Positions 34,246 to 42,555 of a DNA stretch of 43,701 bases are shown one piece after another (the stretch's first letter is position 1; every line of letters starts with the position of its first letter). The DNA lies in NCBI GenBank assembly GCA_035541475.1, contig DATKND010000083.1, forward strand, positions 1-43,701. The letters are read 5' to 3'. A program made the position numbers and the translations under genes. A model generated the notes under the pieces. It worked only from the letters and a program-made list of their open reading frames with translations, ran no database searches and was not told the origin of the DNA. The stretch is from DASUFZ01 sp035541475 (lineage in GTDB: Bacteria; Myxococcota_A; UBA9160; SMWR01).

Positions 34246-35154
34246 TCACTCCGCGGACGCGACTCGGCCTCGCAGTCGCCGCGCGACGGCGCGCAGATGG
34301 TCGGGTGTGGTGCCACAACAGCCGCCGACGAGCCGCGCGCCCGCGTCGACCCAGCTCGCCGCATGACCCGCGAACACCTCGGGCGTGCAGTCCTCGCTGC
34401 GCGTGAAGCCCGTCTCGTCGTTCGGTTCGCCGAGATTCGCGTAGGCGCCGAAAGGAAGGCCGCTTCGCGCGAGCCAGGGCAGACACGCGTGCACGTTGCT
34501 CGGCGGCAGGCAGTTCACGAGCACGGCGTCGGCTCCTTCGTCTCGAACCGCGAGCGCCGCGGTCTCGAGCGGCTCTCCGGAGAGGAGTCGCGCGCCGTCC
34601 CAGCACACGAAGCTCGCCAGCACGGGGAGCTGTTGCGCGCGAGCCGCGCGCGTCGCCGCGACCGCCTCGCGCACGCTGTTCATCGTCTCGACCAGGATCG
34701 CGTCGACACCCGCGCGCGCCAGGTTTTTCGCGTGCTCGTCGTGCTCGCGCGCGAGCGCGAGCGGCTCCGGCACGAGGTCCGGCCGATAGCAGTCCTCGAG
34801 AGGCGGCGCGGACCCGACGACGAACATGCGCTCGCGACCTGAACCCGCGCCGCGTCGCGCGAGCAGGACCGCGAGCCGCGTCAGCTCCTCCGCGCGCTCG
34901 CCGAGTCCGCCGCGCGCGAGCGTGCGTCGCTGCGTGCGGAAGGTGTTGGCCGTGAGGACCTCCACACCCGCGTCCACGTACTCGGAGTGGATGCGCGCGA
35001 CCACGTCGGGATGCTCGAGCAGCGCGGGCGCGGACCAGAGCGGCAGCGAGCTCGGCACGCCGCGCCGCTCGAGCTCGGTGCCGGTTGCGCCGTCGAGCAC
35101 GAGCGTCGCTCGATCGCGAAGACGGGCGCGGAACGCGCCGCGCTGCGACTGCAT
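34246..35154 (-). CDS. Homocysteine S-methyltransferase family protein
   Basis: A 302-residue protein from ATG 35154. It starts with the family pattern LVLDGATGTELERRGV, has TANTFRTQRRTL, ILVETMNSVREAVAA and GADAVLVNCLPP with the first zinc Cys, and ends in LVGGCCGTTPDHLRAV, where the CC pair completes the zinc site. The size fits the MmuM/BHMT-like single-domain enzymes that methylate homocysteine from S-methylmethionine or a betaine-type donor rather than MetH. Which donor it uses cannot be read. The start is only 21 bases from the divergent GH36-HAD gene, and GGAG lies 11 bases before the ATG. Confidence 0.9.
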   Translation of the reverse strand: MQSQRGAFRARLRDRATLVLDGATGTELERRGVPSSLPLWSAPALLEHPDVVARIHSEYVDAGVEVLTANTFRTQRRTLARGGLGERAEELTRLAVLLARRGAGSGRERMFVVGSAPPLEDCYRPDLVPEPLALAREHDEHAKNLARAGVDAILVETMNSVREAVAATRAARAQQLPVLASFVCWDGARLLSGEPLETAALAVRDEGADAVLVNCLPPSNVHACLPWLARSGLPFGAYANLGEPNDETGFTRSEDCTPEVFAGHAASWVDAGARLVGGCCGTTPDHLRAVARRLRGRVASAE

Positions 35155-35175
35155 CCGCCGGTATACTCCGCGCGC
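35155..35175. promoter_or_regulatory. 21-bp divergent promoter region with a GTATAC core
   Basis: TATACT (35162-35167) lies 8 bases before the plus-strand ATG at 35176, and its complement gives TATACC (minus strand) before the ATG at 35154. Both -10 elements would share the palindrome GTATAC. No clear -35 or plus-strand ribosome site fits, so the plus transcript is probably leaderless. Confidence 0.45.
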
Positions 35176-37785
35176 ATGCCCGGTGCCGACGCCGCGATCG
35201 CCCGCCCCGGTGCGGGCCGCGTCGCGGCGACCGCGCTCGGGCTCCGCGCGGGCGAGCCTACCAGAGGCGTGGATCCGCCGGCCGCGCGCGCGCCGTTCCG
35301 CGTCGGACGCACTCCGATCGGTCCGCTGTCGCTCGACGTCGCGTGGCAGTCGCATGGCGACGTCGCGCGCGCGCGCGTGCGCGTCCGCAACGACTCGCAG
35401 CGCCCGGTGCAGCTCGAGTCCGCGCTGCTCGGGCTCGTGTGGAGCGGGCACGCGCTCGCGGTCGCGCGCTTCCTGAAGCACGGCTGGCAGTCCTGGTCCT
35501 ACACCGGATCCCGACAGCTCGACGCCCAGGGCGAGCCGGTGTTCCCGTCCGGTCCGTGGCTGCGCGGACTCCACCACGCGACCGGCGCCTTGCCCGCGGA
35601 TCGAGCCGGCTGGCACGAGTCGCATCTCGTGACCGCGGTCGGCGGCGCGCTCGGACCCGTCTGCTGCGTCGGTGTCGAGGAGCAGGGGCGCTCCTTCGCC
35701 TTGCTCTACGCGAAGCGCGACGGCGAAGCGATCCGGATCGAGGTGGAATGGCGGGTCGACGCGGAGCTCGCTCCCGGCGCCGAGATCGAGCTCGAGCCGC
35801 TGCGCGTGTCGCTCGGCGACGACGCGAGCGCGCTGCTCGAAGCCTATGCCGAGGACTACGGGCGGGGCGCGCGCGCGCGAGTGAGCCGGCCCTTCGTCGC
35901 GGGCTGGTGTAGCTGGTACTACACCTTCCACGACGTCTGCGAGGACGACGTGTTGCGCGCGCTCGACGCGCTGATCGCCGCGCGGAGCGAGCTCCCGATC
36001 GAGATCGTGCAGCTCGACGACGGCTATCAGCGCGCGGTCGGCGACTGGCTCGTCGCGAACGCGAAGTTCCCGCGCGGCCTGCCGGCGCTCGCCGAGGCGA
36101 TCCGCGCGGCCGGCTTCGCGCCGGGCCTGTGGACGGCGCCCTTCTGCGCCGTTCGCGAGAGCGACCTCTTCGCCAAGCATCCGGACTGGTGGCTGCGCGC
36201 CCCGGATGGATCGGGCGAGCTGATGCGAGGGCTGCTGCATCCGGCCTGGAGCGCGGACGCCTCCGTCTACGTGCTCGACGCGAGCCGCCCCGACGTGATC
36301 GCCCACCTCGAAGAGCTCTTCGCCGCACTGGTGGCGATGGGCTTCCAGTACCTGAAGCTCGACTTCCTGTACGCGCTCGCGCTCCCGGGCTCGTCGTCCG
36401 ACCCGACGCTGGGGCGCGCGGCGAGACTGCGCCGCGGCCTCGAGGCGATCCGCGTCGGCGCGGGCGACGAGTCGTTCCTGCTCGGGTGCGGCTGTCCGCA
36501 GGGAGCCGCCGTCGGCGTGGTGGATGCGATGCGCATCGGCCCGGACGTCGCGCCGCACTGGCTGCCCGCGCCGACGCTCCGCGTCCCGGGCATCGAGGAG
36601 ACGCTGCCCTCCACGCGCAGCGCGCTGCGCAGCGCGCTGGCGCGGAGCTGGATGCACCGCCGACTCTGGTCGAACGACCCGGACTGCCTGCTGGTGCGGG
36701 CGCGCGACACGCGCCTCTCCGACGACGAGCGCTCGGCGCTCGTGTCGGTCGTCGCGACGACGGGCGGCCTCGCCGTCTTCTCGGACGATCCCTCGCGATT
36801 CGGGGACGCCGAGCGCTCGCTGCTGGCCGGCGCGCTGCGGATCGCCCACGCGGTCGACACGGCGTCGCTTCCGGGTGTCGCGCGCGTACCCGGGATCCTC
36901 GCCGACGAGATCCCCGGCCGGGTGCTGGCGACCGACGGCGGCGACGCGATCGACGCGCTGCTGAACGCGAGCGACGCTGCACGCGAGGTGGCGGTGGACG
37001 GCGGCAGCCTGGCCGCGCTCGCGGGCGCCGGCGAGCTGGCCGTGCGAGACGGTCGCGCCCGGCTCCCGCCGCGCTCCGGATGCGTGTTGCGCGTCGCGAG
37101 TCCGTGTCGGCTCGCGGTCTTCTGCGACTTCGACGGCACCTTCAGCGTGCAGGACGTCGGCTCGACGATCGCTGCGCGCCACGGCGGCGCGCGTCGCCCG
37201 CTCGTGTGGGCCCGCTACGAGCGCGGCGAGATCACCGCCTGGGACTACAACCTCGAGATTCTCGACCGCCTCGAGCTCCCGGAGAGCGCGCTCGAAGAGT
37301 TCCTCAGCCACGAGGTGGAGCTCGACCCGGGAGCGCGCGACCTGCTCGACTGGTGCCGGGCGAACGAGGTGCCGTTCCGCATCGTCTCCGACGGCTTCGA
37401 CTGGAACCTCAATCGGCTCCAGGCGATCCACGGCGTCCGCTTCGCCTACACCGCGAATCATCTCCGCTACGAGCGCGGCCGCTGGCGCATTCGCGCGGGT
37501 CATCCGGATCCCGGCTGCGGCTGCGGCACGGGCACGTGCAAGGGCAGCGTGATCCGTGAGTTCCGTACGCTACACCCAGAGGCGACGCTCGTGCACGTCG
37601 GCAACGGGCGCGTGTCGGATCTCTGCGGGGGGCTCGCGGCGGACGTCGTCTTCGCGAAGGACTCGCTCGCGCTCGAGCTAACGCGCCGCGACGTCGAATA
37701 CCACTCGTTCCATACCCTGCTCGACGTGTTGCCCGCACTCGAAGCGCTGCGCGCATCGCGCGACGCTCGCGACCCGCTCGGGTAA
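35176..37785 (+). CDS. Fusion of a GH36 alpha-galactosidase-like domain and a HAD-IB phosphatase
   Basis: An 869-residue protein from ATG 35176. Residues 1-630 are a GH36/melibiase clan D enzyme: FLKHGWQSWSYTG, WCSWYYTFHDVCEDDV, IVQLDDGYQRAVGDWL, WWLRAPDG, nucleophile YLKLDF with Asp396, LGCGCPQGAAVGVVDAMR and acid/base RIGPDVAP with Asp457. Residues 646-869 are a HAD phosphatase of the SerB/MtnX type: FCDFDGTFSVQD with Asp651 and Asp653, IVSDGFDWNLN, HPDPGCGCGTGTCKGSVI with the motif III Lys, and VGNGRVSD where Asn810 replaces the usual Asp but Asp815 remains. The frame is uninterrupted between the halves. There is no signal peptide, so it is cytoplasmic. It may take a phosphorylated galactoside through two steps, which is inference. 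Confidence 0.9.
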   Translation: MPGADAAIARPGAGRVAATALGLRAGEPTRGVDPPAARAPFRVGRTPIGPLSLDVAWQSHGDVARARVRVRNDSQRPVQLESALLGLVWSGHALAVARFLKHGWQSWSYTGSRQLDAQGEPVFPSGPWLRGLHHATGALPADRAGWHESHLVTAVGGALGPVCCVGVEEQGRSFALLYAKRDGEAIRIEVEWRVDAELAPGAEIELEPLRVSLGDDASALLEAYAEDYGRGARARVSRPFVAGWCSWYYTFHDVCEDDVLRALDALIAARSELPIEIVQLDDGYQRAVGDWLVANAKFPRGLPALAEAIRAAGFAPGLWTAPFCAVRESDLFAKHPDWWLRAPDGSGELMRGLLHPAWSADASVYVLDASRPDVIAHLEELFAALVAMGFQYLKLDFLYALALPGSSSDPTLGRAARLRRGLEAIRVGAGDESFLLGCGCPQGAAVGVVDAMRIGPDVAPHWLPAPTLRVPGIEETLPSTRSALRSALARSWMHRRLWSNDPDCLLVRARDTRLSDDERSALVSVVATTGGLAVFSDDPSRFGDAERSLLAGALRIAHAVDTASLPGVARVPGILADEIPGRVLATDGGDAIDALLNASDAAREVAVDGGSLAALAGAGELAVRDGRARLPPRSGCVLRVASPCRLAVFCDFDGTFSVQDVGSTIAARHGGARRPLVWARYERGEITAWDYNLEILDRLELPESALEEFLSHEVELDPGARDLLDWCRANEVPFRIVSDGFDWNLNRLQAIHGVRFAYTANHLRYERGRWRIRAGHPDPGCGCGTGTCKGSVIREFRTLHPEATLVHVGNGRVSDLCGGLAADVVFAKDSLALELTRRDVEYHSFHTLLDVLPALEALRASRDARDPLG

Positions 37786-37794
37786 CGTCGCCGC

Positions 37795-39165
37795 GTGGAA
37801 GCGCAGCGACGGAGCGCGATCGTCGTCGGCGCCGGCCTCGCCGGCCTGGCCGTCGCGTGGCGGCTCGCGCGCCGCGGCGTCTCGGTGCGCGTCGTCGATG
37901 CGGCGGACCGCGTGGGCGGCCGCGTCGCGGCCCATATCGAGGAGGGCACCGCCTACGAGGCGCTGCCGCAGGTGCTGTGCGCGCACGATCGCCGGCTGCT
38001 CGCCTGGATCGGAGCCGTCGGGCTGCGCGACGAGCTCCTGCCGCTGCGCCCGCTCGTCGTCTCCGTCGCGAGCGCGGGGCGGCTCCACGATGTCGAGGTC
38101 GCGCGCTTCTCGGACGTGCGCCGCATCCCGGGCGTGAAGCTCCGCGACGCGTTGCGACTCGTGCGGCTGCCCCGACTGCTCGCGCGCTATCGCGCGGAGA
38201 TCGATCCGTCGTCGCCGGAGCGTGCCGGCCGCTTCGACGACCGCAGTGTCGCAGATTTCTGTCGGCTCTACTTCGGTGCGAGCGTGCTCGAGCACTGGCT
38301 CGCTCCGGGCCTGCTCGCCCACTCGCTCGCCGACGCGCGTGAGACGAGCCGTGTACAGCTGCTGTTCGAGCTGATGGGCGGCGCGCTCGCGCGACCGGGA
38401 GTGACGCGCGCGCCGCTCTCCGAGCTCGCGCTGTGTGCGGCGGCGCGCCTTCCGGTGTCACTCGGCGTCGAGGCGCTCGCGCTCGCGAGGTGCGCGGAAG
38501 GCGGCCTGCGCGTCGAAGCGTCGACGGGTCCCGCACTCGAGGCCGACGCCGTGGTGATCGCGCTGCCGGCGCCCGCTGCGCTGCGCGTGGCCGACGCGCT
38601 GCTCGGCGCGGCGGAGCGCGACGTGCTGCGCGCGGTGTCGTACGCGCCCGCGATCACGGTGTCGGCGCTGCTGCGGCGGCCGCTGCGGCCGCGCCCCGGC
38701 CTCGTGCGAGTGCCGGGCTCCGAGGCCTCTCCACTCGCGGCCGCGCTCTTCGAGCCGGGTCTGCCGGGCGGTCGCGTCGCTGACGGGCGCGGCCTGCTCT
38801 CCCTTCGCGCGACACAAGGATTCGCCGCGGCGCACTTCGACGCTCCGTCGGAGGCGATCGAGAAGGAGCTTCTCGCCGCGTTCGAACGCTTCTGGCCGGG
38901 GGCGCAGCGCGGCGTCGAGCGGGCCCACACGCTGCGCGTGCGGCACGCGGCGCCTCTCTTCGAGGTCGGTCGCTATCGAGAGCTCGAGCGCTGGGACCGC
39001 GTGCAGCGCGACGCGCGCGCGAACGGGCGGCGCCTCTACTTCGCCGGCGACTATCTGGCGCACCCCTCGCTCGAGGGCGCGCTGCTCTCGGCGGAGAAGG
39101 CGGCTGACGCAGTCACGGCGGACCTCGCAAGCGACCGCGGAGCGGGCGCGCGCAGCGAGGCGTAG
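37795..39165 (+). CDS. FAD-dependent amine oxidase/protoporphyrinogen oxidase-like protein
   Basis: A 456-residue protein from GTG 37795, 9 bases after the fusion gene. The FAD-binding Rossmann motif is IVVGAGLAGLAVAWRLARRG (about 9-28), followed by VVDAADRVGGRVAA. The C-terminal FAD motif is LYFAGDYLAHPSLEGALLSA. The middle is less conserved, with substrate-domain features of the amine oxidase/phytoene desaturase superfamily (SVADFCRLYFGASVLEHWLA). Candidates are protoporphyrinogen oxidase, a carotenoid or squalene-type desaturase (HpnE) or a monoamine oxidase; I cannot choose. It may share the transcript of the fusion gene. Confidence 0.83.
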   Translation: MEAQRRSAIVVGAGLAGLAVAWRLARRGVSVRVVDAADRVGGRVAAHIEEGTAYEALPQVLCAHDRRLLAWIGAVGLRDELLPLRPLVVSVASAGRLHDVEVARFSDVRRIPGVKLRDALRLVRLPRLLARYRAEIDPSSPERAGRFDDRSVADFCRLYFGASVLEHWLAPGLLAHSLADARETSRVQLLFELMGGALARPGVTRAPLSELALCAAARLPVSLGVEALALARCAEGGLRVEASTGPALEADAVVIALPAPAALRVADALLGAAERDVLRAVSYAPAITVSALLRRPLRPRPGLVRVPGSEASPLAAALFEPGLPGGRVADGRGLLSLRATQGFAAAHFDAPSEAIEKELLAAFERFWPGAQRGVERAHTLRVRHAAPLFEVGRYRELERWDRVQRDARANGRRLYFAGDYLAHPSLEGALLSAEKAADAVTADLASDRGAGARSEA

Positions 39166-39221
39166 CCGAGCGAAGTTCAGAGGATGGACCCGACGTGAAT
39201 GGCGAGGGCCTGGGCGCATCG

Positions 39222-41612
39222 CTAGGCCAGCCACACGACGGTGACGCCGTCGCCCCCTTCGTCTGGCGCGGCGCCCTCGAAGCGCTCGACGTAGGGGCTG
39301 CGCGCGAGGTGCTCGCGCACCGCGCGGCGCAGCGCGCCGGTGCCGACGCCGTGGATCACGGCGAAGCGAGCCGTCGACGCGCGGCTCGCCGCGTCGAGCT
39401 CGGCGTCGAGGCGGTCCTGCGCCTCGTCGACGCGCAGGCCGCGCAGGTCGCAGGATCCCGCGCGAATCGGCGGTTCTGCGTCCGCCGGAGCCGACACCAC
39501 GCCGCGAGGCGGCGCGGCGCGCGGTCGCTCGGCGGCCAGCCCGACGCGTTCCGCCGGCACCAGCACGCGCGCGCTTCCGAGCGCGACCGCCACGCGGCCG
39601 CGCCGGTCGGGCAGCGCCCGCAGCACACCGGTTCCGCCGCCGGCGATGCGCACCCGATCGCCGGGACGCGCGCGGCGCCAGTCGATCGGCGCGAGCGCGT
39701 CCGCGTCGGCGCCGGCCTCGGAGAGGAGCTCCGCGGTATCGACGCGTCTCGGTGTCTGTGACTCGATCCGCTGGAGCTCGGCGCGAGCGCTCGCCGCGGC
39801 GCGCGCGGAGCCGCCGCGCTGGAGCTCTCGGATCACGCCCGCGACCTGCGCGTGCGCATCGCGGAACGCGGCGTCGAGGTCCTCGCGCAGGCTGCGGAAG
39901 AGCTCGTCGCGTCGCGACGCGAGCTGGGTCAGGCGGCGGCGGTACTCGTCGCGCACGCCCTCCGTCTCCTCGCGCAGCCGCAGCGCCTCGCGCTTCTCGC
40001 TCTCGAGCGCGGCGCGGCTGGCGGCGAGCTCGACGAGCATGCGGTCGAGCTGGCGGTCCTCGCGCTCGAGGATCTGGTTCGCGCGCTCGAGCACCTCGCC
40101 TGGCATGCCCATGCGCGCGGCGACCGCGGTGGCCGACGAGGCGCCGGCCACGCCGAGCCGCAGTCGGTAGGTCGGCGCCAGCGTCTCCGGATCGAACTCG
40201 ACGCTGGCGTTGAGGAAGCGCGGATCCACCTCCGCCATCTCCTTCAAGAGGCCGTAGTGCGTCGTGACGACGACGCGCGCGCCTCGCGCGGCGAGCGCCT
40301 CGAGCACGGACTGCGCCAGCGCCGCGCCTTCGGACGGGTCGGTGCCGTCGCCGATCTCGTCGAGCGCGACGAAGGTGCGCGGGCCGGCCTGCTCGACGAT
40401 CGCGGCGAGGCTCGCCATGTGCGCGGAAAAGGTCGAGAGGCTCTCGCCGATGCTCTGGTCGTCGCCGATGTCGCAGAGCAGCGCGTCGAAGAGATCGACG
40501 CGCGCTCCGGGCGCGGCAGGCACGAAGAGCCCCGCGCGAACCATCAGCACCGCGAGCGCGACCGCCTTCATGGCCACGGTCTTTCCGCCCGCGTTCGGGC
40601 CCGAGAGCACGAGGACGTGCGCTCCCTCGCCGAGCGCGAGGTCGTTCGGGACCGCCTCGTCGGCCGGCAGACCCGGGTGACGGAGCTGCGGCAGCCGGAT
40701 CACGCCCTCGTCGCGGACCTCCGGCTCCGCCGCGTCCTGCGCCTCCGCGAGCGAGGCGCGCGCGAAGGCGAGGTCGATCGACGCGAGCGTCTCGAGACCC
40801 GGCAGCAGCGAGTCCGCCGCGCGCGCGGCGTCCGCCGAGAGCGCGCGCAGCACGCGCAGCAGCTCTCGCTGCGCGTCGATCTCCGCCTGCTTGTGCCTGT
40901 TGTTGAGCTCGACGAGCGCCTCGGGCTCGACGAATAGCGTCGTGCCGGAGGCGGAGGCGTCGTGCACGATGCCGCGCACGCCTCCGCGCGCGTCCGAGCG
41001 AACCGGAAGCACGTAGCGGTCGTTGCGGACGGTGAAGTAGCGGTCCGAGAGCTGCGCGGTGACGTCGGGATCTCGCAGGATGCGCTCGATGCGGAGCTGG
41101 ATCTCTCCGGCGAGCTCGCGCGCGCTGCGGCGCGCCCCTGCGAGCGCGGCAGACGCGTCCTCGCGGACCTCGCCGGGCGCGTCGATGCAGCGGAAGATCT
41201 CGCGCTCGAGCTCGCGTTCCTCGGGCAGGCTCGCGGCGAGATCCGCGAGCCGCGGCGACGTCGCGGCGTGGCGGGCGAGCGCGTCTCGCACCGCGCGGAG
41301 CGCGCGCAAGGTGGTGCCGACCGCGAAGATCTCCCGCGGCTCGAGCAGGCCGCCCTTGCGCGCGCGCGCGAGCGGCTCCGCGAGGTCGGCGACTCCATCG
41401 ATCGGTGGAGCATCGCCCGCGCGCAGCAGCGCGCGCGCCTCGGCCGTCTCGGCCAGGCGATCGTGCACGCCGACACGCGTCGCCTCGAAGAGCGCGCTCG
41501 GCGCAGCGAGGCGCGTGCGGGCGGCAGGCGTGCGCAGGTGTGACGCAAGTCGCGCGAGAAGCGCCGACCATTCGAGGCGTTCGAGCGCCTTCTGCGCCAC
41601 GCGGAAGGCCAC
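39222..41612 (-). CDS. mutS2: MutS2 endonuclease/ATPase
   Basis: A 796-residue protein from GTG 41612. The MutS core has YVLPVRSDARGGVRGIVHDA and LFVEPEALVELNN (lever/clamp region), Walker A LVLSGPNAGGKTVAMK (about 330-345), DDQSIGESLSTFSAHM and Walker B FVALDEIGDGTDPSEGAAL. A coiled coil follows. The C-terminal Smr nuclease domain (about 720-796) has CDLRGLRVDEAQDRLDAEL and FAVIHGVGTGALRRAVREHL. It lacks the mismatch-recognition domain of MutS, as expected. Family members suppress recombination by nicking branched DNA or rescue collided ribosomes. The gene is divergent from murQ. Confidence 0.96.
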   Translation of the reverse strand: MAFRVAQKALERLEWSALLARLASHLRTPAARTRLAAPSALFEATRVGVHDRLAETAEARALLRAGDAPPIDGVADLAEPLARARKGGLLEPREIFAVGTTLRALRAVRDALARHAATSPRLADLAASLPEERELEREIFRCIDAPGEVREDASAALAGARRSARELAGEIQLRIERILRDPDVTAQLSDRYFTVRNDRYVLPVRSDARGGVRGIVHDASASGTTLFVEPEALVELNNRHKQAEIDAQRELLRVLRALSADAARAADSLLPGLETLASIDLAFARASLAEAQDAAEPEVRDEGVIRLPQLRHPGLPADEAVPNDLALGEGAHVLVLSGPNAGGKTVAMKAVALAVLMVRAGLFVPAAPGARVDLFDALLCDIGDDQSIGESLSTFSAHMASLAAIVEQAGPRTFVALDEIGDGTDPSEGAALAQSVLEALAARGARVVVTTHYGLLKEMAEVDPRFLNASVEFDPETLAPTYRLRLGVAGASSATAVAARMGMPGEVLERANQILEREDRQLDRMLVELAASRAALESEKREALRLREETEGVRDEYRRRLTQLASRRDELFRSLREDLDAAFRDAHAQVAGVIRELQRGGSARAAASARAELQRIESQTPRRVDTAELLSEAGADADALAPIDWRRARPGDRVRIAGGGTGVLRALPDRRGRVAVALGSARVLVPAERVGLAAERPRAAPPRGVVSAPADAEPPIRAGSCDLRGLRVDEAQDRLDAELDAASRASTARFAVIHGVGTGALRRAVREHLARSPYVERFEGAAPDEGGDGVTVVWLA

Positions 41613-41697
41613 GCGCGCATGCTAGATCAGGCCCCGCGGAGCCACCGCGTAGAATCCGGTGCAGCCGCAGAGCGGGGAGCCGAAACGAAACGTGAAG

Positions 41698-42549
41698 ATG
41701 CCCGAGAGACCCCCGACCGAGGCCGTCCACGAGGCGACGCGCGACATCGATCGCTGGAGCGCGGCGGAGATCGTGCGCGCCATCCACGAGGAGGACCGCC
41801 GCGCGTACGACGCGGTCGGCGAGGTGCTGCCCCGCATCGTCGAGGCGGCGGAGGTCCTCGGTGTGGTGCTCGCGGGAGGCGGTCGCTGGTTCAACATCGG
41901 CGCCGGCACGAGCGGCCGGCTCGGCGCGATCGACGCCGCCGAGATCCCGCCGACCTTCGGCATGCCGCCCGATCGCGTGCAGGCCGTGCTCGCGGGCGGC
42001 GAGCGCGCGTTGATGCGCGCGATCGAGGGCGCGGAGGACCATCCCGAGCGCGCGATCTTCGAGCTTCGCGAGCGCGGCCTCGCGGCCGGCGACGCGGTCG
42101 TCGCGCTCTCGGCATCCGGCACGACGCCCTACGCGCTCGGCGCGCTCGAGGTCGCCCACGAGGTCGGCGCGCGCACGATCGCGATCACCTGCTCGCCGGA
42201 CTCGCCGCTTGCGGAGGCGGCCGAGATCGCGATCGCGCTGCGCGTCGGGCCCGAGGTGATCGCCGGCTCGACGCGCATGAAGGGCGGCCTCGCGCAGAAG
42301 ATGGTGCTCCACCTGCTCTCGACGACCGTGATGATCCGGCTCGGCTGCGTGTCGGGGAACCTGATGTCGCAGCTTCGGCCGTCGTCGGTGAAGCTGCGCG
42401 ATCGCGCCGTGCGCATCCTGATGGAGCTCGGACGCCTCGATCACGCGCGCGCGGACTCGCTGCTCTCGAGCTGCGGCGGCGACGTCGCGGAGGCGTCGCG
42501 CCGCGCGCAGGAGGCGCTGCGGAGGGAGAGCCGGAAATCCGGGACGTAG
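41698..42549 (+). CDS. murQ: N-acetylmuramic acid 6-phosphate etherase
   Basis: A 283-residue SIS-domain protein. I chose ATG 41698 because the following TEAVHEATRDIDRW aligns with the usual start of the family; GTG 41659 is 13 codons upstream in frame. The motifs are IGAGTSGRLGAIDAAEIPPTFG, broken here as IGAGTSGRLG and DAAEIPPTFG, then VALSASGTTPYALGAL and IAGSTRMKGGLAQKMVLHL. It converts MurNAc-6-phosphate to GlcNAc-6-phosphate and lactate in cell-wall recycling. No murK, anmK or nagA is nearby. It converges on gcdH with only 6 bases between. Confidence 0.95.
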   Translation: MPERPPTEAVHEATRDIDRWSAAEIVRAIHEEDRRAYDAVGEVLPRIVEAAEVLGVVLAGGGRWFNIGAGTSGRLGAIDAAEIPPTFGMPPDRVQAVLAGGERALMRAIEGAEDHPERAIFELRERGLAAGDAVVALSASGTTPYALGALEVAHEVGARTIAITCSPDSPLAEAAEIAIALRVGPEVIAGSTRMKGGLAQKMVLHLLSTTVMIRLGCVSGNLMSQLRPSSVKLRDRAVRILMELGRLDHARADSLLSSCGGDVAEASRRAQEALRRESRKSGT

Positions 42550-42555
42550 CGTCCG

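Noticed and set aside
34246..37503. A 1085-codon minus-strand frame opposite the GH36-HAD gene
   Set aside because: Only the last 302 codons match a family (homocysteine methyltransferase). The rest is antisense to a gene with full catalytic motifs.
38458..42444. A 1328-codon minus-strand frame over mutS2, murQ and the FAD gene
   Set aside because: Low-complexity Arg-rich translation with no motifs; the true genes in other frames explain the region.
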